Source of the DNA: an uncultured Eubacteriales bacterium
GTDB taxonomy: Bacteria; Bacillota; Clostridia; Oscillospirales; Oscillospiraceae
Assembly (NCBI GenBank): GCA_902477055.1
Contig: CABSFY010000031.1
Coordinates: 1 to 22,497 of the forward strand
Reading direction: 5' to 3'
DNA length: 22,497 nucleotides
A program made the translations under genes and the position numbers. The number at the start of each line of letters is the position of its first letter. Positions within the stretch are counted from its first letter, which is position 1. Shown piece by piece: positions 1 through 5,996 of this stretch. The notes below the pieces were generated by a model. That model ran no database searches and had not been told where the DNA came from. It saw only the letters and a program-made list of their open reading frames with translations.

Positions 1-1822
1 CCTCGGTGTTCAGGCGGATTTCCGCGCCGTAGGCCTGCATGAGGGCGATGTCCTTGTCAATGGCTTCATGGCTGATGCGGAATTCGGGGATGACGTGGCG
101 AACGATGCCGCCGAGGGCGTTCGTGCGCTCAAAAATCGTGCATTCCACACCGGCGCGGCCGAGGAAGTAGGCCGCCGCAATACCGGTCGGGCCGCCGCCG
201 ATGATGGCAGCCTTCTTGCCCTCGACCTTGGCGGGCTTCTTTACGGACGCCAGCAGCGCGTCGTAGCCGTTTTCGGCGGCGAGGAGCTTCGTTGCGCGGA
301 TCTGGACGGCCTCGTCGTAGAAATTACGCGAGCACTTGCCCATGCAGCGGTGGGCGCAGATGGTGCCGGTGATGAACGGGAGAGCGTTCTTCTCGGTGAT
401 GAGCGCGAGCGCCTCGTTGTACAGGCCCTTCCTGCACAGCTCAATGTACTCGGGGATGTCCTGCTCAATGGGGCAGCCGCCCTTGCAGGGAGCAATGTAG
501 CAATCCATCCAAGGCACGCGCTCCTCGTTCTTGCGCGAGGGCAGCGGCTTGATGGGCTTGACATGGTGATAGTCCGTGCGGCACTCGAGCGCCATTTTGG
601 CAATGGCTTCGGTGTCGGTGGAGGTGAAGGGCTTGAATTCCATACCCTCGACCTTCTTCGCCATCTGGACCAGACGGTTATAGCCGCCCGGCTTGAGGAT
701 GGTGGTGGCGACGGTGATGGGCCAGATACCGGCAGCCAGCAGCTTGTCGCAGTTAAAGAACTCCGCGCCGCCGGCGAAGGAAATCTTCATCCTGCCGCCG
801 AACTGTGTGGAAATGCGGCGGCACATTTCGATGGTCAGCGGGAACAGGGAACGGCCGGACATATACATCTCGTTGTTCGGCAGCTCGCCGCGGGTGGTAT
901 CGACGGGGAAGGTGTTCGACAGCTTCAGGCCGAATTCCAGACCGCTCTTGTCGGCCAGCGCCTGTAGACGCTCGAACATGGGGACGGCATCCTTCCACTG
1001 CAAATCCTCGTTGAAGTGGTGGTCGTCAAAGACGATGTAGTCATAGCCCATCGAGTCGAGGATATTGCGCGCATCCTTGTAGCCGAGGATGGTGGGGTTG
1101 CACTTGACAAAGGTGTTGACCTTCTTTTCGGTGATGAGGTAGGAGGCAATGCGCTCGATCTCGTCGGGCGGGCAGCCGTGGAGGGTCGAAAGGGTGACGG
1201 AGCGGGAAACGCGCGGGGAGATGGCGGCGATAAACTCCGCCTCCTCGGGGAACAGCTCGGTCAGAACGGTCTTGCACTCGGCAAAGATCGGTGCGCGGGT
1301 CGCGTCCTTCATGGACTCGATGTAGTTGTCGATCTTTTCGCCCTTGATGCCCTCCAGATCGTAGCCGACGGACATATTGAACACGAAGCCGTCGGGATCG
1401 CCGTAGCCCCATTTTTTCGCCATGACCTTCAGGGCGCACCACGCCTTGATGTATTCGTTCAGCGCCTGGCCGACCTCCAGCTCGGTGGACCATTCCTGGT
1501 TGTAGCCCTCGTCGTCGGCAAGGATGCAGGGACGCGGCACACAGCGGGCAAGCTCCTCGCCGTCCATCTTCTGCACGGTCTTGACTTCAAAGAAGCGAGC
1601 GCCGGCGACGTAGGAGGCGATGATGTTCTGTGCAAGCTGACTGTTCGGGCCGGCGGCGGGGCCGAACGGGGTTTCAATTTTTTCGCCGAAGATCGGCAGG
1701 GTCTTGGCCGGATCGGCCTTGTATTCGGTGTGGATGCCGAAAATCTCGCCGGAGTTTTTGCGCTCGGTGATAATCCAGCGCATCAGGTCCTTAAAGGGAA
1801 TTGGGTACATTCTTTCAGACAT
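1..1822 (-). CDS. ygfK: YgfK-type FAD/Fe-S oxidoreductase (putative selenate reductase subunit), 3' end outside window
   Basis: The reading frame is open from the ATG at 1822 to the window edge, giving the first 607 residues of a protein whose family is about 1000 residues long. The N-terminal part (FGPAAGPNSQLAQN, then GARFFEVKTVQ) resembles a dihydroorotate-dehydrogenase-like FMN barrel. It is followed by a cysteine-rich segment of the glutamate-synthase small-subunit type (APCKGGCP near residue 448, CAHRCMGKC near 490). Next comes a Rossmann FAD site, AAIIGGGPTGIAAA, near residue 540. A GGAGG Shine-Dalgarno lies 6-7 bases upstream of the start. No promoter is visible directly upstream, so it is probably read from the ssnA promoter. 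YgfK, SsnA and XdhD-type proteins occur together in clusters tied to anaerobic purine and urate degradation. The exact reaction is not established; the selenate reductase name is historical. Identification of the family is secure. Confidence 0.93.
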   Translation of the reverse strand, partial: MSERMYPIPFKDLMRWIITERKNSGEIFGIHTEYKADPAKTLPIFGEKIETPFGPAAGPNSQLAQNIIASYVAGARFFEVKTVQKMDGEELARCVPRPCILADDEGYNQEWSTELEVGQALNEYIKAWCALKVMAKKWGYGDPDGFVFNMSVGYDLEGIKGEKIDNYIESMKDATRAPIFAECKTVLTELFPEEAEFIAAISPRVSRSVTLSTLHGCPPDEIERIASYLITEKKVNTFVKCNPTILGYKDARNILDSMGYDYIVFDDHHFNEDLQWKDAVPMFERLQALADKSGLEFGLKLSNTFPVDTTRGELPNNEMYMSGRSLFPLTIEMCRRISTQFGGRMKISFAGGAEFFNCDKLLAAGIWPITVATTILKPGGYNRLVQMAKKVEGMEFKPFTSTDTEAIAKMALECRTDYHHVKPIKPLPSRKNEERVPWMDCYIAPCKGGCPIEQDIPEYIELCRKGLYNEALALITEKNALPFITGTICAHRCMGKCSRNFYDEAVQIRATKLLAAENGYDALLASVKKPAKVEGKKAAIIGGGPTGIAAAYFLGRAGVECTIFERTNALGGIVRHVIPEFRISHEAIDKDIALMQAYGAEIRLNTE

Positions 1823-1833
1823 GAGAGAACCTC

Positions 1834-2403
1834 CTAAGTTTGGTAGTATTCATCCTCCGCCCACCGGGCGGGATTCGTTTGGATATATTCCAGAATGCGA
1901 CGCTCATCCGCCTCGTTGCGGATAATGTGATCATAGTAGGATGTTTGCCAAACAGAATCGCCACAGGCTCGCGTCACCAAGGATTTCAACCCCCGCACGA
2001 CCGTATGCAGCGAGGTCCGTGGCTGTGCCGAACCGTTATCTGTGTCTTTCTCCGTTTTCTGCGTAGGGCGGGGTGCCCTCACCCCGCCGCCGGCCTCCGA
2101 AAGGCTTGCACCCTCCGGAGATGCATCAAGAGAAACCAAAAGATGCACATGGTTCGGCATAATGACATACGCCTCGACCGTAACATCACGATAGGCCAAT
2201 GGGATGCTGCGGATGAACTTTTCCACCGTTTCGCCGAGTGGGGTAAGCTGTACCTGCGGCGGGGTGAGGGCACCCCGCCCTACGGATACGGAACCTAGCG
2301 TTTTCCGCTTATTCTTGGTACAAATCGTGACGAAATAGTGGCCGTTTTGGGTATAGTCGAATTCGGTCAGGCGGGGGTGCTTTCTTTGAAGCTCGGTTTT
2401 CTC
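1834..2403 (-). CDS. REP-associated tyrosine transposase (RAYT, Y1/IS200-like), start codon apparently missing
   Basis: The frame encodes a Y1-type HUH nuclease of the RAYT family. It begins RKHPRLTEFDYTQNGHYFV, carries the metal-binding HVH of MPNHVHLL (bases 2143-2151), and ends with the tyrosine motif SVWQTSYYDHIIRNEADERR, followed by LEYIQTNPARW. These proteins cut and join DNA at REP palindromes. The frame is open back to a TGA at 2437-2439, but it has no ATG, GTG or TTG before the conserved N-terminus. The only candidates are a CTG at 2370 and a GTG at 2226, and the GTG would remove the first beta strand. The 5' part therefore runs into the last codons of ssnA (stop 2402-2404). The TAG stop (1834-1836) overlaps the ygfK Shine-Dalgarno. 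A variable linker between the HVH and Tyr motifs, and the segment after TKNKRKTLG, are encoded by two inverted REP copies. It could be a 5'-damaged gene or one expressed by coupling to ssnA. Confidence 0.75.
   Translation of the reverse strand, partial: EKTELQRKHPRLTEFDYTQNGHYFVTICTKNKRKTLGSVSVGRGALTPPQVQLTPLGETVEKFIRSIPLAYRDVTVEAYVIMPNHVHLLVSLDASPEGASLSEAGGGVRAPRPTQKTEKDTDNGSAQPRTSLHTVVRGLKSLVTRACGDSVWQTSYYDHIIRNEADERRILEYIQTNPARWAEDEYYQT
2063..2090 (+). repeat. REP palindrome, copy A
   Basis: A 28-base GC-rich imperfect palindrome (arms GGCGGGGTG and CACCCCGCC around CCCT) lies inside the RAYT coding frame. It is identical to the reverse complement of 2256-2283. This is the arrangement expected of a REP pair mobilised by a RAYT. 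Confidence 0.8.
2256..2283 (-). repeat. REP palindrome, copy B (inverted relative to copy A)
   Basis: An exact 28-base inverted copy of 2063-2090, with 165 bases between the two. Both copies are translated as part of the RAYT (as VGRGALTPP here and GGGVRAPRP in copy A). Together they form a BIME-like inverted pair. Confidence 0.8.
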
Positions 2404-3760
2404 AGCACTCTCCGTTGGCGTCGTAGGTGCAGTGGTTCAGATCGCCCCAGAGCTTCTTGGACTCCTCGAGGATGTGGGCGTTGACGGCCTCCTCATCGAT
2501 GCCGACCAGCTCGCGGTCCTTCATCAGGAGCTTGCCGTTGGCGATGGTGGTCTGGCACTGACGGCCGGTCATGCCGAAGATCATGTGACCGTCGATATTC
2601 GCGTCGGAGAACGGGGTGTAGGGCTTGTAATCCATAACGATCACGTCCGCTGCCGCACCGGCCTCGAGCACGCCGAGCTTGTCCGGGAAGTACTTTGCGC
2701 CGATGAGGGCATTGTTCTTAAAGAGCATATCCGTGACCTCACACCAGCCGACGTTCGGCAGGCAGGCGTTCTGACGCTGCGCCGGGAGGGCGACCTTGAG
2801 GGACTCGAGCATATCGTTGGTGTAAGCGTCGGTGCCCATACCGAGCAGTACGCCGGCCTTGTAAAGCGGCAGCACCGGGCAGGTGCCGACGGCGTTGCCC
2901 ATATTGGACTCAGGGTTGTTGACGACCATGGTGCCGGTGTTCTTAATGAGTTCAATTTCGGCGGTATTGACATGGATGCAGTGGCCGAGAATGGTCTTTT
3001 CGCCTAGGATACCGTGGTCGTGCAGGCGCTGCACAGGGCGGCGGCCGTAGTTTTGCAGAGAGTCATACACGTCGTTCATGCCCTCGGAAACGTGGATGTG
3101 ATAGCCGGTGCGGCCGTTGTTGGCGGCGACCATGCGGTCAAAGGTCTTGTCGGAGATGGTAAACAGCGCGTGTCCGCCGAACATCGCGGCGAGCATCGGA
3201 TCCTTTTCCTTCTCACAGTAGGTGATGAAGTCGGCGTTTTCCTGCACGGCCTGAAGGGACTTTTCCTCGCCGTCGCGGTCGGAAACCTCGTAGCACAGGC
3301 AGGAGCGGATGCCGAATTCCTTCGCGGACTTGGCGATCTCAAACAGGCTGCCGGGGATTTCGCAGTACGAGGCGTGGTGGTCGAAGATTGTCGTCACGCC
3401 CTGCTTGATGCAGTCGAGATACAGCGCATCGGCGGAGGCCTTCGTACCCTTGAGCGTCAGCTTACGGTCGATGGCCCACCACGTGCCGTCGAGGACCTCG
3501 AAGAAGTTCGTGGGGTTGTTGCCCTTGATGGACAGGCCGCGGGCAAGGGCGGAATAGATGTGCGTATGCGCATTGATGAACGCGGGCATGATCACGCCGC
3601 CCTTGGCATCAATAAATTCCGCATCGGGATATTTCGCCTTCAGATCGGCGGTCTTGCCGACCTCCTTGATCTTGGTGCCGTCGATGACCACGCCGCCGTC
3701 GGGCAGATAGGGCGTCGTCTGGCTGCGGGTGATGAGCTTGCCGTTTGCGAGAATGTACAT
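2402..3760 (-). CDS. ssnA: Putative aminohydrolase SsnA
   Basis: A 452-residue metal-dependent amidohydrolase of the SsnA group (ATZ/TRZ-like, related to guanine deaminase). The first metal motif is FINAHTHIYSALARG with H65 and H67. Later ligands are in YHIHVSEG, LGHCIHV and GMGTDAYTND, so the TIM-barrel metal site looks complete. The C-terminal beta-sandwich ends in GKLLMKDREL. The ATG at 3760 is chosen because AAAGGAGGT lies seven bases upstream and the protein then starts MYILANGKLI, as the family does; an upstream in-frame extension to 3823 would run into the leader terminator. It is the first gene of the unit with ygfK. SsnA is one of the genes grouped with ygfK, xdhD, hyuA and ygeWXY in gut urate/purine breakdown. 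Its precise substrate is not proven. Confidence 0.93.
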   Translation of the reverse strand: MYILANGKLITRSQTTPYLPDGGVVIDGTKIKEVGKTADLKAKYPDAEFIDAKGGVIMPAFINAHTHIYSALARGLSIKGNNPTNFFEVLDGTWWAIDRKLTLKGTKASADALYLDCIKQGVTTIFDHHASYCEIPGSLFEIAKSAKEFGIRSCLCYEVSDRDGEEKSLQAVQENADFITYCEKEKDPMLAAMFGGHALFTISDKTFDRMVAANNGRTGYHIHVSEGMNDVYDSLQNYGRRPVQRLHDHGILGEKTILGHCIHVNTAEIELIKNTGTMVVNNPESNMGNAVGTCPVLPLYKAGVLLGMGTDAYTNDMLESLKVALPAQRQNACLPNVGWCEVTDMLFKNNALIGAKYFPDKLGVLEAGAAADVIVMDYKPYTPFSDANIDGHMIFGMTGRQCQTTIANGKLLMKDRELVGIDEEAVNAHILEESKKLWGDLNHCTYDANGEC

Positions 3761-3895
3761 GACGTTGACCTCCTTTGAATAAAACAAAAATGGGGACGCA
3801 GAACTCCCATTCCGCATCTCCACTCAAGAATACCTGAGTGATAGTTACAAGCCCGTGCGCTAAGCACTTCGTTACAGCTATCAGTCTTCAATTAC
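3761..3895 (-). promoter_or_regulatory. Structured ssnA leader, candidate riboswitch or attenuator of unknown class
   Basis: About 135 bases separate the predicted transcription start from the ssnA ATG. The RNA could pair TGATAG (3883-3878) with CTATCA (3844-3839), enclosing a small GTGC/GCAC hairpin, and could form a second hairpin from CACTCA (3840-3835) and TGAGTG (3826-3821). The two overlap at 3839-3840, so they would compete. An intrinsic terminator follows directly, upstream of the ribosome site. I cannot match it to the purine, THF, ykkC, ZTP, Moco or T-box consensus by eye. Confidence 0.55.
3781..3821 (-). terminator. Intrinsic terminator inside the ssnA leader
   Basis: On the minus strand, GATGCGGAA (3818-3810) pairs with TTCTGCGTC (3803-3795), allowing two G-U pairs. 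The stem is extended by GG/CC beyond one mismatch, has the loop TGGGAG, and is followed by ATTTTTGTTTT. It sits after the promoter and before the ssnA ribosome site, so it can only act as a conditional terminator for ssnA. Confidence 0.7.
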
Positions 3896-3901
3896 AGTAC
3901 T

Positions 3902-3930
3902 ATTATATCGAAAAAGCCCCGCTGACGCAA
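3902..3930 (-). promoter_or_regulatory. Sigma-A promoter of ssnA
   Basis: TTGCGT (3930-3925), a 17-base spacer and a perfect TATAAT (3907-3902), reading toward ssnA. The predicted start is near 3895-3898. Confidence 0.75.
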
Positions 3931-4029
3931 GGCCTTTTCTGTTGCCATTTTTTACAAAATTTTCCGTCGATTTTTGAACAGTTTGACAGGACGTTCGACT
4001 ATGGCGAAACGAGCGGTTTTCCTATAGTT

Positions 4030-4118
4030 GCGGTGTAGGTTGAAAGTGGGGGCGAATCATTCGCCGAAAGAGTATCCGGTAGATGCCTGGCGCCAAGGTG
4101 GAGGCAGCGAGTTCGAGC
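4030..4118 (+). pseudogene. Decayed tRNA-Gly copy
   Basis: The start GCGGTGTAGGT resembles the 5' end of the intact tRNA-Gly at 4582-4657. After an insertion, CCGGTAGA reappears at 4076, and 4092-4118 matches the tRNA from the anticodon through the T loop at 26 of 27 positions. The 5' side of the anticodon stem and the whole 3' acceptor end are missing, so it cannot fold as a tRNA. Confidence 0.6.
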
Positions 4119-4174
4119 GCGGAAGTGTGCAAAAACAAGAAGAAAGACCGTCCGATTGGACAGCCTTCCTTCTT
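4101..4174 (+). repeat. Direct repeat, left copy (tRNA T-arm fragment plus terminator hairpin)
   Basis: This roughly 70-base block recurs at 4281-4351, exactly 180 bases on, with only scattered differences. Both contain the tRNA-like GAGGCAGCGAGTTCGAGCG, then GGAAGTGTGCAAAAACAAG and a hairpin. Confidence 0.75.
4131..4174 (-). terminator. Terminator-like hairpin, minus strand
   Basis: AAGAAGGAAGGCTGTCC pairs with the mirror segment GGACGGTCTTTCTTCTT around AATC, with a few mismatches. On the minus strand it is followed by GTTTTTG. It lies just after the tRNA 3' remnant at 4176-4203, as a terminator of a lost tRNA gene would. Confidence 0.6.
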
Positions 4175-4175
4175 T

Positions 4176-4203
4176 GGAGCGGGTGACGAGGCTCGACTCG
4201 CTT
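4176..4203 (-). pseudogene. tRNA-Gly 3'-end remnant
   Basis: The minus strand reads AGCGAGTCGAGCCTCGTCACCCGCTCCA in two pieces of tRNA identity. It is the last 29 bases of the intact tRNA-Gly including CCA, with one base deleted in the T loop. The 5' part of the gene is absent. Confidence 0.7.
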
Positions 4204-4208
4204 CCGGG

Positions 4209-4234
4209 TTCCGCGGCAGGAGGCTGCCGCGGAA
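4209..4234. repeat. Perfect 11-bp GC-rich hairpin
   Basis: TTCCGCGGCAG (4209-4219) and CTGCCGCGGAA (4224-4234) form an uninterrupted stem around GAGG, in the interval between the two direct-repeat copies. It has no T tract, so a terminator role is not supported. Confidence 0.6.
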
Positions 4235-4280
4235 GCCTTAAGACCTCGGATTGAAAAAATGCGCGTTGCGCATTTGGGTA

Positions 4281-4351
4281 GAGGCAGCGAGTTCGAGCGT
4301 GGAAGTGTGCAAAAACAAGAAGAAAGGCCGTTCTACTGGACAGCCTTTCTT
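4281..4351 (+). repeat. Direct repeat, right copy
   Basis: Second copy of the 4101-4174 block. It carries the same T-arm fragment and hairpin, but the base preceding GAGGCAGCG and the flank on that side differ from the left copy. Confidence 0.75.
4311..4351 (-). terminator. Probable terminator of the tRNA-Gly transcript
   Basis: AAGAAAGGC and GCCTTTCTT (4351-4343 and 4328-4320) form a stem, and on the minus strand it is followed by TCTTGTTTTTG. It is the first U-tract hairpin downstream of the intact tRNA-Gly, beyond the hairpin ladder. Confidence 0.55.
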
Positions 4352-4373
4352 GGTTTCCTTGGGTCTTAATGAA

Positions 4374-4534
4374 ATATCGCTGACGCGATATGAAATACGG
4401 CGAGCCGTATGAAATACTTGCTGCGCAAGCATGATATGATATCCGTTCCTCCATATGCCGTAGGCATATATCATCGCACGAAGGTGCGATATCATATCGA
4501 AGATATATCACCCGTTCCGAAAGAAACGGATATC
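4374..4534. repeat. Ladder of short AT-flanked hairpins
   Basis: Seven small inverted repeats sit side by side: ATATCGC/GCGATAT (4374-4391), ATACGGC/GCCGTAT (4395-4410), CTTGC/GCAAG (4418-4430), ATATGCC/GGCATAT (4453-4469), ATCGCAC/GTGCGAT (4473-4490), ATATC/GATAT (4494-4506) and CCGTT/AACGG (4512-4529). Linkers such as GAAAT and GATAT separate them. A 10-bp pair, GATATCCGTT (4437-4446) with AACGGATATC (4525-4534), encloses three of the hairpins. No coding frame explains it. Confidence 0.75.
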
Positions 4535-4537
4535 ATT

Positions 4538-4580
4538 GCAAGAAGCCTCTTTTGTCTGTAAGACAAAAGAGGCTTCTTGC
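4538..4580. repeat. Perfect 20-bp hairpin directly 3' of tRNA-Gly
   Basis: 4538-4557 and 4561-4580 are exact reverse complements around GTA. On the minus strand the hairpin starts one base after the tRNA CCA. It lacks a trailing U tract (AATGATATCC follows), so it looks more like a processing or protection element, or an inserted palindrome, than a standard terminator. Confidence 0.8.
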
Positions 4581-4581
4581 A

Positions 4582-4657
4582 TGGAGCGGGTGACGAGGCT
4601 CGAACTCGCTACCTCCACCTTGGCAAGGTGGCGCTCTACCGGATGAGCTACACCCGC
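4582..4657 (-). tRNA. tRNA-Gly (anticodon GCC)
   Basis: A complete 76-base cloverleaf with encoded CCA. The acceptor GCGGGTG pairs with CACCCGC and the D arm contains AGCTCATCCGGTAGAGC. The anticodon stem CACCT/AGGTG presents the loop TTGCCAA, and the T arm is GTAGC-GAGTTCGAGC-type. It has its own consensus promoter (4671-4699). The opposite strand of this locus shows no coding function. Confidence 0.97.
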
Positions 4658-4670
4658 ATTCGCAGGTGTT

Positions 4671-4699
4671 ATTATAGCGGGCGGTATGGGATTTGTCAA
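4671..4699 (-). promoter_or_regulatory. Consensus sigma-A promoter of tRNA-Gly
   Basis: Perfect TTGACA (4699-4694), 17-base spacer, perfect TATAAT (4676-4671), about 14 bases before the tRNA 5' end. It lies just after the lipoprotein stop codon. No clear terminator separates the two genes, so read-through from the lipoprotein operon is possible. Confidence 0.93.
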
Positions 4700-4726
4700 G
4701 AGAAATCTTGAAATTTTTTCGCCGGT

Positions 4727-5950
4727 TTACGGCTCGGCCGGGGCGGTGGTCGGCTCCTCAGTTGGCGGCTCGGTTGGGACGGGCGGTTCGGTCGGCTCCG
4801 GGGTCGGGCCTTCGGTGGGCGGCGCAGTCGGTTCGGGGGCCTCCTGCGGGGCGGCCTCGGCGGGATAGGCGGCGTAGTCCCAGACATAGCCTGCGTCCTG
4901 CGCCTGCTCCGGGGTGAGAAGGCGGAAGGCCTTTTCGCCCGAAAGGACGCTGTCCATCAGGTCGACGTGGTACCAGCCGTCCTCCAGCGACAGAAGATTC
5001 CATGTGTACGGCTGGCCGTCGCGTGTGCCGGAAACCAGCCAGCATTCGACCCCGGCCGTTTCGCATTCCATGCGGAACACGGCGGCAAACGAGAGGCTGT
5101 GCGCGATGCCCTCGCAGAGCAGATCGTAGGCGGGCATGGCGGATTGAGTTTCGCCGACGGTATAGGCAAAGCGGGTGGTCAGGAAGCGGTAGAGCAGCAC
5201 GGCGCGGTCGCGGCCGGTCCGGCCTGCGCTGACGTAGGACGAGGCGGAGGAGAGAATGGTCTTGACGGAGGCCAGTTTGCGCTGCAGCTCGTCACGGGTG
5301 TCAGGATAGGAAAAATGCAGCTCCAAAATCCGCGTCGCGCCCTCGTTGGGGTAGAGCTCAGCGGAAAGCTCCGGAACGGCGGCAATCTGGTCCAGATGCT
5401 CCAGACAGTAGTCGCGGACGTAGCCTTCAATATCCGTGTCGGCGTAATTGCGGATGCGGAGAGTCAGCGCCGTGTCGTAAGCAGTCAGGGCCTGCTGAAT
5501 TTTTGCCTTTGCGCTGGAGATGCCGTTGACGGTCACGATGGAGGATATTTCGGCGGCGGACCGGCGAAAGACCAGGGACAGCGCAATACTCCCGCTCCGG
5601 CCGGTGCCGGTAAGCTCGGCATCGGCGTAGTCCACCGCGTAGGCGCCGATGGGGTCCTCCTGCGTGGCGTAGTTCAGAATTTCGGACAGATCGCCGGACA
5701 GGTCGCCCTCGTAATCCTTGACGCGAATTTCTCCGCGCTCGGTCCAGTTGCGGATGAAGGACAGAACAGTTCCGCGCAGCTCGGTACGGTTGGAAACGAC
5801 GGGCGTTTCCTCCGCTTCGGTCGGCGCTTCAGTCGGGAGCGGCTGCTCAATGTGCGATTCTTCGACATAATACGTGTCCTCACGCCAGCTCGAACACCCT
5901 GCCAGACCCAGCAGGACAACTGCCAGCAGCGCGGCAAGCGTCCGTTTCAT
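4727..5950 (-). CDS. Lipoprotein with a degenerate transglutaminase-like domain and a Pro/Thr/Glu-rich tail
   Basis: 407 residues. A signal peptide ends in the lipobox LAGC, giving lipidated C19 on the outer face of the membrane. Residues about 250-335 have the transglutaminase/protease-like fold pattern (AYDLLCEGIAHSLSFAAVF, then AGVECWLVSG, YTWNLL, DGWYHVD). The usual catalytic Cys position after Gly-Ile is Ala283, and the His of the HxWN motif is Thr316; only Asp330 of the triad remains. It is therefore probably a non-catalytic binding or structural relative. The last 55 residues are repeats of PTE/PEPT type, likely a wall-spanning spacer, though placed at the C-terminus. It is the last gene of the parE-parC-yitT unit, 46 bases after yitT, with AAAGGAG before the ATG. 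The specific role is unknown. Confidence 0.8.
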   Translation of the reverse strand: MKRTLAALLAVVLLGLAGCSSWREDTYYVEESHIEQPLPTEAPTEAEETPVVSNRTELRGTVLSFIRNWTERGEIRVKDYEGDLSGDLSEILNYATQEDPIGAYAVDYADAELTGTGRSGSIALSLVFRRSAAEISSIVTVNGISSAKAKIQQALTAYDTALTLRIRNYADTDIEGYVRDYCLEHLDQIAAVPELSAELYPNEGATRILELHFSYPDTRDELQRKLASVKTILSSASSYVSAGRTGRDRAVLLYRFLTTRFAYTVGETQSAMPAYDLLCEGIAHSLSFAAVFRMECETAGVECWLVSGTRDGQPYTWNLLSLEDGWYHVDLMDSVLSGEKAFRLLTPEQAQDAGYVWDYAAYPAEAAPQEAPEPTAPPTEGPTPEPTEPPVPTEPPTEEPTTAPAEP

Positions 5951-5996
5951 GCAGCAAAGCTCCTTTCCTGTCTGTTTTCAGCACCGCGTTAGCGGC

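Noticed and set aside
68..1837. Plus-strand frames of 273-299 codons opposite ygfK
   Set aside because: The minus strand codes without interruption for YgfK with FAD and Fe-S motifs; the plus frames have no motif.
3902..3930. Purine (guanine/adenine) or THF riboswitch in the ssnA leader
   Set aside because: The conserved loop sequences of these classes are not present; only an unknown structured leader can be claimed.
4371..4540. CRISPR array in the palindromic region near tRNA-Gly
   Set aside because: The palindromes differ from one another, and there are no identical repeats with unique spacers and no cas genes.
4680..4730. Terminator after the lipoprotein gene
   Set aside because: A GCCG/CGGC stem exists near the stop, but it is followed by an A-rich, not T-rich, stretch on the minus strand.
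4967..5992. A 341-codon plus-strand frame opposite the lipoprotein gene
   Set aside because: The same shadow pattern; the minus strand has a lipobox, fold motifs and a ribosome site.
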